Shown here: positions 18,601 to 30,437 of the stretch, piece after piece
Layout: each line of letters opens with the position of its first letter
Numbering within the stretch: the first letter of the stretch is position 1
Origin: Rhododendron vialii
Lineage: Eukaryota > Streptophyta > Magnoliopsida > Ericales > Ericaceae
DNA: 64,000 nucleotides
Direction of reading: 5' to 3'
NCBI RefSeq assembly: GCF_030253575.1
Contig: NC_080569.1
Coordinates: 14,188,001-14,252,000, forward strand
Notes under the pieces: generated by a model
Database searches by the model: none
Told to the model about the DNA's origin: nothing
The model's input: the letters and a program-made list of their open reading frames with translations, nothing else
Translations under genes and position numbers: made by a program

Positions 18601-21014
18601 TTTTAAAGAATTTCAGCAAAGAATATTTGCAGCCTTTTTTGCGTTCTTTTAAATTCAAAACAAAACACTTGCATAAAAACGTGCTATGGCTATATCATTA
18701 TGGATGATTGTTGAGTAAGAAAAGTTCGTTTGTACGTCATTTTCGCAAAAAAGAATACTCCATATTCTAAGTACATAATTTTCATGCCAGGACTTCTTTT
18801 TGAAAACAAAATGTCATGTCGTAATAAGACCGAGGAAATGTAATGATTCTTCATTTAACTTTCTCTCTAAAGAGGATCTGTATCTCGGTATCTGCAAAAA
18901 AGGCCTTTTTAATTTGCAAATTCCCTTGAAAGGAAATTAAAAAAAAAAGGAAGAGATCTGGGGTGGGGGAAAGATAAACAATCAAGGTGATAACCATGAA
19001 ATTTGCCTCACTAAATCTTCACTGACAAAAAGTTAGAATTGGCCATAAACCTACAGGCTTCAAATTATATAAAGCATGGGGATAGGTGATTAATTGAGAT
19101 ATACTCCATATTGGAACCTATATGTTGCTCCAAAGTACATATATATTCAACAATGTCAACTACTACTACTTTAGGAGACAATTGACAAATAGTATACACA
19201 ATCAGCCTGTGGGGATGCAGGAAATTAATAGGAATCATTCTTCGGGGACCAAACTCATTGAGTGAGTTTTCCGTGGAACCTTAATGAATAAGCGAAAAGT
19301 TCGGAGGGGCAAGTATTGATAATTGAATAACCCAATAGCAAAAAGCCAAAAACTCCTGAAATAAAAAGGACTTTTAAAGTTTTTTTTTTTTTTTTTGATA
19401 ATCCAAGGACTTTTAAAGTTGGGGAGCCATCATATAAGAGGTCTGCACTAATCCACTACGGGTTGTAGTGCAACTAGATGGCCTTCAGACGCTTTTGTTT
19501 CTATCCATGAAAAAGACTTTATCCCTAATCAAAAAAGGAAAAAAGACCTTATCGGATTCCCTTGTCAATCTATAAGAAAACCCACCGATCAAAAAAAAAA
19601 AATCTATAAGAAAACCCTGAGGGTAACAGGGTAATTTAAGTTGGTTTTTGATCGGCGCTTGGGTCTCGGGTACTTCCGAAGATTAAATAATTTTAATTTT
19701 ATTGTGCCTTTATCCTTTTAATATCTGTAATTTTCGTATTCAGTGATTAATAAAATCATTATGATTCGAACAATGAACTAGAAGAGAAATTTGTAACTTG
19801 TAACTGTCATTACGCAATTAATATAATTTTTTTTTACCAATAAAGTGCTCAAGGAGGAAAGATTCGAATAATGAGGTTGCGATCTAAAAAGGGACCCCAC
19901 CCCTAGATCATGGTGGCTCAAATTTGTATATTCGTATGAATTACTTTTTTCAGTCAATCATCATTCGGCGAAGGAATTATGAAAGACTATATGGTGTTGA
20001 TATAATATCTAAGAGAGGAAATAAGCGGCAGTGCTCTCGCATTCGAATTTTATAGGCTACTATTTTTTAATGAATTAGATGGCCTTCTGACTCTTTTATT
20101 TCTATCTCCAAGAAAAAGAGTTTATCCCTGATAAAAAAAAGAAAAAAAAGAAGAAGACCTTATTGGATTCCCTTGTCATTTTACAAGAAAACCCTGAGGG
20201 TAACAGGGTCATTTATGCCTTGTTTTCTCTTTTATCTCTTTCCATTTATTATTTTTACTATTTTTTAAAAAAATTTTCAAAACACAAACCAAACACAACA
20301 TTAAGCACCATCACGTTTTCTCCCGCGATTAACGGAGATTCAACAGCTCCGCACTTATCATGACGAGATTACCCCCCATCCAAGCATCATAAACAAGCGA
20401 AACCCAAAAAAATAACATGGGCAAATACGTCATTTCATTCATAAGCAGTTTGCAACGGACACAGGGACTGTAGAGTAGTTTCACCTGAGCTTCGAAGCAA
20501 ACGACGAGAACGAAGCCTCGTCGCCGGCCGCCGCCGGCCGCCGCGGGCTCAGCTCCTCTGAGCTCAACACCGATGACGAATCCGACTTCGATTTCGATTT
20601 CGACTTCGTCTTCGACCTCGATCTCCACACACCGTCCTCCTCTTTCCCAATCCCAAATATATCGCTGTAAAACCCCTCGCTCCTCTCTCTGCTCCCCGGA
20701 ATCCTGAACTCCGGCAGGTTCCTCCCCGTCCTCCTCGACGGCGCCGCCGCATCCGGCTGCCGGAATATCTCCTCGTAGAACGGATTCGCCGGCGACCGTG
20801 TGAAATCGCCGGCGGAGAATTGGCGCGAGAGGACGGTCCGCGGCGGCCCACCGAAGACGTCGCTGAAGTCTTCGGCGGCTAGAGTCTCGGACTCACCACC
20901 GTACACGGCGGCTCGCCGCGCCGAGGTTTCCTCCGTCGATCGCCGTGGAGGAAGGCTCTGTCTCGTTTTCGTTCTCGTCGGCGCTCCCATTCGCATCCTC
21001 CAGGATTCGTCCAT
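15666..21014 (-). CDS. Auxilin-like / JAC1-like J-domain protein
   Basis: Seven exons join in phase on the minus strand: 21014-20485, 18459-17936, 17851-17799, 17513-17451, 16955-16866, 16756-16580, 15710-15666, giving 493 residues. Exon 2 could also end at 17933, adding one residue. The N-terminal half has the auxilin-like signature DFSDVFGGPPR followed by NPFYEEIF and acidic/Ser-rich low complexity. The C-terminus is a J domain ending at WP.SGW, AYQKARLCLHPDKLQQ (HPD at about 454-456) and EAWAAYISQDVF. Auxilin-like J proteins recruit Hsc70 to uncoat clathrin; JAC1 is needed for chloroplast accumulation movement in Arabidopsis. At 493 residues it is shorter than Arabidopsis JAC1 (about 650), so it may be a shorter paralogue. 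Exon 1 is very GC-rich compared with the rest. The tiny last exon (14 residues) is 869 bases from its neighbour. Confidence 0.85.
19478..20213. repeat. Direct repeat pair (~140 bp) in intron 1 of the J-domain gene
   Basis: Segments 19478-19632 and 20079-20213 share GATGGCCTTC, ATCCCT.AT.AAAAAA, GGATTCCCTTGTCA and AAAACCCTGAGGGTAACAGG in the same order. The first copy has a small internal insertion that duplicates TCTATAAGAAAACCC. No coding content is seen in this 2-kb intron. Confidence 0.7.
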
Positions 21015-21593
21015 TCTCGGTGACCAGGTGAGTGCCTGTGCATGTATATATATGCGCCAATGTGTAAGGCTTGAATTGAAAGGTGCTCTATTCCTAGTAG
21101 CATGAATTTTCATGAAAAGTTACTTCTTTTTTATTAGACTTTTTTTAATAATACAAATTGTCCCGGATCAGTTTGTACGCACTTTAAGCTATTCTCTATG
21201 GCCTCTCTTGTCCGTTTCAAATGTTTACGCGCAAGTTGAGTTGACCTCAAGAATCATTGGTAAGAAAAATCAAGCCGAAAATCTTAAAGGAAATGAATCA
21301 GGTCCTTACTTTAAGACTAAGACCACTTAGCCAATCTCTTCCGATTTGGCATTGTTTGGTTGTCTGGCTGTCTTTCTGATTAATTTAATTACAGTAGCTA
21401 ATTTTGGCTTTTTAAATTCTTGGTAGGATGAGAGTAGTGGAATTTCGAAAGATGTTAGTGCCATCATCAGTTGACATGCTCAGCTGGAAAGATGTTTTGG
21501 TGAGGTGCTGGGTCGGGTGACACTGAGTCACTGACCCCGCAATATATTGCGAAGATTTTTGTAATTTTACTCATTTCGAAATGAAAAGATTAA
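21015..21593 (-). promoter_or_regulatory. Presumed promoter region of the J-domain gene
   Basis: This is the sequence immediately upstream of the minus-strand start codon at 21014, before the first MITE. TATATATATG-like sequence at 21042-21053 lies only ~30 bases from the ATG and could be a TATA box only if the leader is extremely short. Nothing decisive is visible. Confidence 0.25.
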
Positions 21594-21783
21594 GACTCTG
21601 TTTGGAACTCGAAGAAAGTGAGAAAAAAGAAAGGAAAGTTAAAATTTTTTCCTCCAATTGTTTGGATTGGAGAGAAAGATGAGAGAAAATAAAAGAATTC
21701 AAGTTTTAGGAATAGTAAAATTTCTCTCCCAATTTCTCTTTCATTTTCTTTCCCCCACTTTCCCTCAATTCCAAACAGAGCCT
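21594..21783. mobile_element. Short TIR element (MITE)
   Basis: GACTCTGTTTGGAA at the left end is matched by TTCCAAACAGAGCC at the right end. Between them is a purine-rich left half and a pyrimidine-rich right half, which fold back on each other (AAGAAAGTGAGAAA against TTTCTTTCCCCCACTTT). The element at 47820-48090 has the same design and similar ends. Confidence 0.65.
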
Positions 21784-21799
21784 AGGGATCAAAAAACGT

Positions 21800-23560
21800 G
21801 GAAAGATTGAAAAAAAATCTAATCGAGTGAAAGGATGAAGAATAATTTGCAGGGCGGTCATATTTTTTTGTCAAAAATTTAAAAACCACTGCGGAAGGAG
21901 AAATAGATAACATTCTCAGTACATACCTATGTACGTCAACAAAGTCAAATTTTGAAAAATCAGAATCATTACAAGAATAGTCAACACTCATAATACACAA
22001 AGATCGATTGAAAGGAATAAACGTCATTTATTATAGCAAATGTACCCTTATATACATTACAAGTCGGGAAATTAGTAGCTTGACATTAACGGGTTACAAA
22101 AGAGGTATTTCATCTAGGAAAAACAAAACGAGCATTGTTGAATGCCCGCCCTAGGGATCCCTCATCGGCCTTTTGCGAAATGACTTTGAAGGGAGCTATT
22201 GACAGATTTTGTTTGGATTCTCCATCCCGTCCCATGACCTCGGTGAGGAGCTGATCATTAGAGGCTTCCAAAGTGTCCATAACCCGAGCTAGAGCTAGCA
22301 ACAAATGGGAATGACCGGTCCCCACCTCTCGTCATATCGGATGCTGGATGCCTGAGCAGAGGGATGTCATTCCTTCCCAGCGCAGGTGAGACAATGGGAC
22401 GACAGTGACCAATCTCCGCCAACCAAGCTGGGGCACCATAAGTCCCGTTTGACCGGGTCCAAGAAGAGCCAAAGGTCTTTCCCCCGACTCTGCTTGATGG
22501 CCTTGGCCCTTTTCTTGACTCTGCTTGATGGCCTTGAAGTAGCAGCTTCCCAAAACCCCCAACGCCAAAGGTGGGTACCCCATGGCTGGTAGACACAACA
22601 TATATAGGCACGTAGGGGAAAAACATCCCTCTTGGATGTTTCCACAAATGCATGCAAGATGGAGAGCACAGCTGAATCTCGAATAGATGAAGCCAAGAAT
22701 TCGGGGAGAAGTAGAAAAGCCCCTTAGGATGACTAAACATAGAGTCAACGATAATCCAAACGCCTCTATCTATAGGAGGAGTGAGCCCAGATTGCGCGCA
22801 TCCAGAGGTAGATTGAACTGGTCAAAAGTAAGGATTGACATGACAAATCACAAATCAGAGAGACAAGTTACTGAAGATCACATGGAAAAACTATAATTAC
22901 TAACACTGGGTGAGAGAATAATGAATCCTGACCCTAATAGAGAGTCCGAAAGTTTGTACGGATCTCGAGAGAGTGCAGTTCCCCAAGAAGAAAAAACGCG
23001 TCTTGGGAACAATATATAAGAGGGGACATTAATCGGCAGGACATCATCCCCGACATGTAAGGAGCCTGATTGATGCCACGTGTCCTATTAGCCAAGCAAA
23101 TAGGAAGGTTGGAAGGTTATGCACACCGATTAATTATCTCATGGCGCGAAGGAGGGGGGCACATGGGGACATTTCACTATAAATACGTGAAGAATGTTCA
23201 CATCCAAGGAGAGGGAAGATAGAAAAGAAAAAATTGAAAGACGGTAATTAGAACTATCCGATCGAGCTAGAGTATTTTCTATAAAATTTAATTAATTGGA
23301 AGAGTTTGGTTACTGATTTGATAATTGGAGGACATGTCTGGTCAATATATAATACCGGCATATATATTCTTATGAAATTTTCTTTTGCAGGTCCTAAAGT
23401 CAAAGGTCAAAGCTTTCATCTTCTAAGCGGCCGGGAACTCAAGGAAAAGCTTCGTACAAACGGAGTCCTAAACCCGGCTTCCATAGCCACTATGAATACG
23501 ATTGAAACTACTAATGTGAGAATCTTTTTAAGTGCATATATGTGATATCGACTACTTTAA
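21800..23560. other. Possible LTR-retrotransposon debris, unrecognised
   Basis: No intact gene. Minus-strand frames at 22110-22740 break into one another and match nothing recognised; GACTCTGCTTGATGGCCTT occurs twice in tandem (about 22486-22535). The stretch 23058-23300 has promoter-like layout (CTATAAATAC at 23180), as an LTR would. A short frame at 23391-23540 after a TTTTGCAG acceptor-like site was not identified. Confidence 0.3.
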
Positions 23561-23887
23561 TTGGTGATACTATACTCGTTAAATTTTTGAACAACTGCGG
23601 CTGATATCTCCAAAGCAACATCAGGCAGGTAGGTTGTCTTTCACTGATTTGCCTAATTTTTCTTTTTGTGAGTTTGATTATCAATAGCTTTTTCAAATGG
23701 TAAAGTTAGTTTTGTTGATAGGTTTTGTATTTGTGGACACACCAGTTGATTTGATTATAAAGCATCTCTTGGTTTTGGGCAGAATTTTATTTTGTAGTTT
23801 ATAATAATATAGTTCTTGATTTTTTTAATTGTAAATTGCTTTTCTGATGATACATGTGGACCACACAATGGATGATGCTGATATATA

Positions 23888-24129
23888 CTACCTCCTTTTT
23901 AATTTAATTGTTCTTTTTGGTAGTTCGTGCTACTTTTCAATTTATTATATATTGTAATTTATATTAATGTTTTAGGTGATTTCGAAAATATTGTATTATA
24001 GAACAAATCGAGATCTATCAAATAAGATTCATATTGGATATAAAATTCATTACTAATTTAAAAATATAACTAATTTTTTTTATCCGATTAGAATAGAACT
24101 GGGACAAGTGAATTAGAACGGAGGAAGTA
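23888..24129. mobile_element. Stowaway-like MITE
   Basis: The ends read CTACCTCCTTTTTAATT and AATTAGAACGGAGGAAGTA, an inverted pair of the CTCCCTCCGTCC type typical of Tc1/mariner-derived Stowaway MITEs. The interior is AT-rich. The TA target duplication fits but is not unique in this context. Confidence 0.55.
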
Positions 24130-24327
24130 TTTTTTCCCCGAAATTTGATCTAGAAATAATAGGAAAGAAAGAAGGGAATTAGTTGTACTATATAAAGGTG
24201 TTTAAAGGCGAGGTGGGGGAAAGGATGGTTGATACCTCAAAAGGAGACAATGCATGCTGTTATGTGGTTGATTGGCATTATCTTTATGCCTAACCTTTTC
24301 CAACTCATCTTTACTTGAAAAATAAAG

Positions 24328-24470
24328 GGGAGTGATTTTCACACTTTCTTTTTAATTTCCACACTCCTTTTGTTGTTTTTTAGTATGTAATTTTTTTTTT
24401 TTTGCTTTTAGCAAAAAAAAAATTAAGTATGTATATAAAAAAAGGAGTGTGAAAAAGAAAGTGGCACCCA
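24328..24470. mobile_element. Foldback MITE (~140 bp)
   Basis: CACTTTCTTTTTAATTTCCACACTCC on the left (given in two parts: CACTTTCTTTTTAA, TTTCCACACTCC) pairs with GGAGTGTGAAAAAGAAAGTG on the right. The centre is a T-run facing an A-run, so the whole unit can fold as one hairpin. Confidence 0.55.
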
Positions 24471-24479
24471 TTAAGCTAC

Positions 24480-27400
24480 ACATTTTAACAAAGACAAAAC
24501 CAGGATTAGGAGAGGAAAAGGAAAAAAAAAAGGGAAGTGCAAGCCCAAATATTCACCAAAAAAAATGGCATTTATTCTAATATATAAAAGGAGAGCACCA
24601 TTTGGTATCACTCAAATTTGAGGCTATGTAGATTTTTGAATAGAGAAGAACTAGCGTTGTACCCGTTCGATGCACGAGACAAAAAAATTACAGTGGTGTT
24701 TTTTTTTCCGTTTCCGTGTATTGAATTATTTCCCTTCTGCAAACAACCTTAATTTTCAGTTTTGGGAGAAAAAAAAAATACTCCACCATGTATGATCTAG
24801 TAACCGCAAGTACCTTGCTCTTAACCCATGCTTTCTCTTCTGACGAAAGGTGAGAGTTTGGAAGACAAATTCCCCTTCATTCTCTCTCAACCCATGCTTC
24901 TCATGCTTTGTGGACTATAATAGTGTACCTTCAAAAAGAGGAGTCAGAGAAATTAGGAGGACATTCTTTCTCATTAGAGAAGCATTGTGTCTAACCTTTT
25001 TGCTCGTGGTTAAGCTTTCATGTTCGTTTTAGGATTTTGGATAATGAGTGGGGAATTAGAGAAAGAAATGGAAGTAATAATTGAGAAAAAATTTATTAGA
25101 GTTCGTGTGCAAAGAAAAAGTCCAAAATCTCAAAACGAACATGGTCTATTTGCAAGATGGAGACGAAATCAACCCATAGAGAGTTGACATAGTTATTGAA
25201 TCGTGGGGTGCTGTCGAGTTTGAGGCAGTTGAGTCAGGTTTTGGCCGCGGGATGATTTTACACACTCAACTACGTACATCTCTGAGCCTACTTACGTGAA
25301 TGCCATGGTTTTAAATTGTGGGCAATTCTGGAAAACAAAAAATGTGAGCCATCCTCGACGAGGAGGAGTCCACACCAAAGACGAGCATCTTTGTGAGAGT
25401 ACTCTATTTTTATTTAAAGGTGTGCTTTTGTGGTGTAAAATGTGTTGGGTCCCTCCTAAGAAAAGGTGGATCACCTTGTGATTATGATGATGTTTGCTTG
25501 GAAGAACAATGATGGGTTTTTGTTTTGGAAATGTGTTGTAGCACAATATATATATACACACACTTTACCATTTGTTGTTCTTTTTCCATTCTTTAATCTG
25601 TTACTTATGCTAAAAAATACGGTAAAATTAAAAAAAGCTTGGGTTCTTTTACAAGTTTGGAGAAAATTTTGTAGACTCTGCATGGTTCTCAATAGGATTT
25701 CTTTTTATCTCTCTTCACTCATTACATCAAAAAATTCTCAAAATTCAAAACCAAACAAAGTCTATTCTTTCGCTTTCGTTGCCAGGATGGAGTAATTCTT
25801 TGAAGATTTGGTTTGTGGATACATTTTTTTGTTTGCTTCCCATATTTTTTTCCCTTTTTGTCGAAAGTTAAGTATTTTGCATCTTATATAAAATGCACTA
25901 GATGTCGTGTGCAAGTCGAATTTTGCATATTCTGTCAAAATTCGATCAAACAAACAATAGGCAGGAAGCTATTGTGTACAATCTGTCAAAATTCAACTTG
26001 CACATGCATGGACCTCTATTTTACAATAACTGACAAATTAAACAGCAATTGACACTGTTTATAACATAGGTCTGTAATTGCATCATAAATGAGGACTTAC
26101 ATGTGCATAAGGAAGACCAAGATGCTGCCTTGGAGAGAAACGGGGACCGAATTGGAATAAATCCATATGAGATACAAGTTGAAAAACCCATTCTCATTGA
26201 ATTTCTTGGAGGCCAATTAAGAAGCAAAAGAACAGTGCCCATCAAATGTTCATGAGGGTTCTAGAGAGAGAGAGAGAGAGAGAAGATTAACCCAAACTGG
26301 ATATATAGTGGGTGGTGGTGTGAGTTATCTAACCACTGGTTCCCCATCTCAAAGGAAAAAGGGACAAACAAAACTTAATTGGATACATTTCAGCCCATGT
26401 CAAATATCGATTTCTGGGTGGCCCTAAATCTAATACTAATAGAGTACTCTCGATCACAAAGATACATACTCGTACAATTTTCATGGGAAAGAATAAAGTT
26501 ATATACCACCAACACACATGCACCAACGAAAAATTCGGTATGCTTGATCATGTGGTCCAGAAAGAAAATAACCAAAACTCAACCTCTACCTGAATAATGC
26601 CTGTAGAGAAGGGGAACATAAAAGCTGTACTATTCAGCAAAACATATACAGTATAATCACAGATCGATCGACGAACTAGCTAGCTAGGGAAATAAATAAA
26701 TTACTCCACTTTATATGCTTAATTCCCTCGGTCTCTGATCTCTCTCCCTCTCTCGTACGCTTTTAATGAGTAACGAAACAATATCCTCGATATAATTAAT
26801 GAGTCCGTGACAGATCGATCGAGCGAAATGACAGACAAATGATTCTCGTAGCCAACTCCTAGCTGCTGACAAGATACAAGCAAGTGCAGTTGATAATTAA
26901 GTATTGATAGCAACTATAGGAAAGAAAGCAGGGAACACTAGTCTCTACATTAAAGCTTTCAACCATTACAGTCATCCAATTCCAAGTTACAGTGCCTAGA
27001 TGTAGAATTAATACAGAAACCGATCAAAGTAAACTCAGCACCACTAATTAACCACTCTAGAAGCCCAATTTGATCCGCTTGACTGGTTAATTTCCCGAGT
27101 TGATACGAATCGAATTCTCAAGAAAACGGAGTTGAAAGTTGGAAAGTATGGCCAATTGCATGTGGAGTTGGATTAATTTCATGAACTCCATGTAGTTTAC
27201 TTTACAACAGTTGACCAACCCCAGGTACTTCCACCTTACTGATTTCAGTGGTTCTGCTGAGCACATCATGCATCTCCCCGAAAAATCATGTTGGTCATAT
27301 ACTGGCAGCAACAAAACTGGAATACATCCATCTTCAGGAATTGGACATGCAGACATACATTGCACATCTGTTCAAGGCTAATGTGATGCGGTCATGCGAC

Positions 27401-28020
27401 TCATGCGGCTATAGATCAGTGGTGGCTCCAGGATTTTCCAGTATTCTAAATGACGCTCGTCGCTAGTCGGGTGGCGACCCACCACCAAGCACCAAGCCCG
27501 TCTAGGCGCCACCAAGCAATTCGGCATTTTTTAAAAAATATTTAAAAAAAAAAAATCCTATAGATTATTTTTAAGGCAAATGGACTGAAATAAAAAAATC
27601 AAAGAGACTGACATTGTTCAAATATTTAAAACCATGGTTAAAAAATTAAGTGCTCAAATTTTTAATCCATTTAAAACGGTGCGAAGATATTATTTTTATG
27701 ATCATTTTATCCTAAAATGTCATATTTAATATTTGTCTATAGGGCTTTCATAATTATGTATCTGCTCTTCATTTGGTTTTACGACTCTCAGCCAAAAATT
27801 AATATGACCTTTTAGAATAAAATAATTGAAAAAGTAAGATCTTCGAACTGGTTCAAAAGGATTAAAAATTGAAGAAGTTAATTTTTTTAGATTGTTTATA
27901 TATTAAAAAATATGATGAAAATATATATAAAAAGTCTCAAATAAAGAAAATAAAGAGCCGTAATTTTGCCACTGATTAGTGGTCATTGATGTATGGACTG
28001 GGTGTTCATTGATGTAGCGA
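24480..28020. other. Intergenic, no gene recognised
   Basis: Several short frames exist but none shows family motifs, splice context or codon bias that would support a gene. A GA tract lies at about 26262-26283. A minus-strand frame at 27087-27365 with several Cys residues was considered but not identified. Confidence 0.35.
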
Positions 28021-28026
28021 CTGAGT

Positions 28027-28270
28027 GTTTTTTTTTTTTTTTCCCGCTAAGCAAAAAGAATTTATTAATCTTTATAAAGAAATACAAAGATTAAAATGAT
28101 CAAAGGGGCACTCCGGGACTGAGCCACCCGAGACCTAAGAGAAGGCAAGACTGCAACTGAACACCAAAAAACCACGAGAACCAGCATAAAACAACCAAAA
28201 AACCTAAGCAAACCTGAGAGGAACAAAAACCCCATCATCGACAAGCCAAAAATTCCTTATGTATTATAAC
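28027..28270 (-). mobile_element. LINE/SINE-like 3' fragment
   Basis: A T-run at 28027-28043 is followed by CCCGCTAAGCAAAAAG and sequence with no coding content. Read on the minus strand this is a 3' tail ending in poly(A). The fragment at 48487-48858 has the same arrangement (T-run, then GGGTAAGTAATTTCATTTC). Class assignment is tentative. Confidence 0.35.
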
Positions 28271-29053
28271 AAAAAAAAAAAATGTTTGGCGCCGCCAGTG
28301 CTATAGCTATAGATATCTGATGAAGGTAACGTTGATGTATCGATGATCTGCTCAGTGGGCATACGAATGAGTGACTCAGATCGTCCAGATTGGCCCGGGG
28401 TAGGCCGGCCCATGACATCGGCCAACTGCATGATGATTGATGTAGTCCCAACTCCAAGTGGCAGAAAAATAATGCTACGTACCTTTTTTTGTCTGAACGA
28501 AATGGACAGAGACGAGACAGTAAGCACAGGATGCAATGAACGTAGCTTATCTTGTTAGATAGAGTTTAAACACAGCTAGCTAGAGTAGGAGCTGAGACAA
28601 TTATGTTTACCGAATGCGCGCTAAGATGGCAGACAAGCTAGCTAAGCTAACATTGTTTATGTTTCGATCTCCTTACTTTTGAAAAGTACTGAGTTACATG
28701 GTACTATAATTTTTCCAAATAATTAAAGTTGCATCATCAATCCATATGTACTCTGATTTTTCTCTTATTTGTTGTTATTGATGTTATGATATAAAAACAG
28801 AAACTTTGATTACTAAATGGATTTTTGAACGAGCCTTCACATTCTCAAAATATATTTCCGAGGTGCACACATATATGTACATGATTTTGTGGGTCGGCCG
28901 ACTTCACTGGGAGTTCGGCTGACTGATTTTGACAGGAGGATCATAAAAGAATTAAATATTGACAGGAGCAAAGCTAGGAACAAAATGATCATCATATATT
29001 TCCTAGCTAATTGTGAATGAATGTCGGAGCGATTTATGTGAGTTGTCACTGCG
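28271..29053. other. Intergenic, no gene recognised
   Basis: A minus-strand frame at 28264-28536 has normal base composition but no recognised domain. The remainder is AT-rich with nothing visible. Confidence 0.3.
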
Positions 29054-29280
29054 ATGGAACGAAATTGTCAAGAGTTGGGGGGCTCAAAATTTTATTTATT
29101 TATTTTCTCCTTGAACACGTCGACTGTAATCTTAATAGGACTCTATGAATCCGTGTCTGGAAATCATCTCAATGGAGCAAGATTATCAAGAGTCGTGGCT
29201 CAGTTCTTCTATTTGGTTCTTTTGTCGAACACGTTGAGAGCAATTTTGAGTCCTTTATGAACGCTACAACTTGGCTTAAG
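29054..29280. repeat. Two-unit tandem duplication (118-bp period)
   Basis: Unit one starts ATGGAACGAAATTGTCAAGAG at 29054 and unit two starts ATGGAGCAAGATTATCAAGAG at 29172 (both shown to 20-21 bases in shortened form: ATGGA.C.A.ATT.TCAAGAG). Both then show GGCTCA, GAACACGT and AGGACTC/GAGTCCT..ATGAA blocks. The copies are about 75-80% alike by eye. Confidence 0.65.
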
Positions 29281-29786
29281 TTGCTGAGCAAAAACTCAGG
29301 TGAGAGTCGGGCCTTGCAATCAAATTCTGGGAGTTATTCCTAATTAAGTATCAACAGATATAGCATGAGTGATGAGGATATAATTAAGTAGGCTTTGGTG
29401 ACCAAATCGTGCATGGGAGATGTGTCAAAACATGCATCAGACTGACTAATTAAGACATCGATCGAGATATTGATATTGCCTTAGCAAGTGCATGTTTCCG
29501 ATCGAACTCGTTTGCTCTTCCAAAATCCAAAACGCAGGGCAGCTGGGGAGATGAATCTAGCTAATTAAGTAGTCTTGGTAATGGACAGAGCATATAATAA
29601 TAATTAAAAGGGACAAGAAATCAAATATACTTACAAAAAAAGTAGTATACGTAGATGCATGCACTAGGACTAGGGTTTGTTGTTTTCCTTCCTATTCGTT
29701 AATTTCAATGAATTTAACCCGAGAGCGAGCTAGCTAGCTAGCTCTAGTAGGCATGCATGCATGAATTAATGAACCCAATATTTATA

Positions 29787-30393
29787 GGGAGAATTTTTCA
29801 TAAGTCCATTGTAGCACTTTCCAAACCCATCTAGTCCACTTTTAAGTTTCATAACCCACTAAGTCCACTAATAATTTTAATGACAAAAATACCCTACCTA
29901 AGAAACAAGGGCCTTGTTTGGCTAACACGAATATATATTTTTTACATTTTTTTTCCGCTTTTGTTGCAATCAAGCCGCCACCACCACTGCCACCGCAGCT
30001 GACGCCGCCACCACCATTGTCACCGCTGCCATCACGCCACGTTATATGTATAACAAAAAACGTATTTTTTCATCATTTTTTTCGATTTTTTTATTAAACC
30101 CGCTACACTTAACATTTAACGTTATATATGTGACAAATTTCTCTTTTTGTTTTTTCCTATTTTTCTTGTATTGATTTTTTTAATGTTATATGAGTGATAA
30201 AAATTTCCTAACAAACAACGTTATAACGTTATTTTTTTTAACGTTTTTTCTTGTATATATTCAATAAGAGAACATATAACGTTATTAATTCCTTCTCTTT
30301 TTTTTTTTGAGTTTTACAGGGCAAAATCTCATATACAACGTTATATGTTCTCTATGCAAATTGAAAATTTTTTTTATGTCAATACAAAAAAGG

Positions 30394-30437
<44 letters not shown>

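Noticed and set aside
20329..21113. Additional long frames overlapping exon 1 of the J-domain gene
   Set aside because: The high GC content of that exon opens other frames. Only the frame with DFSDVFGGPPR joins in phase to the downstream exons.
22258..22748. Three overlapping minus-strand frames up to 160 codons as a gene
   Set aside because: All three frames are open over the same DNA, no motif is recognised in any, and no start or splice context favours one.
27087..27365. Minus-strand Cys-containing frame as a zinc-finger gene
   Set aside because: Cys spacing fits no finger pattern and there is no His pairing or neighbouring exon.
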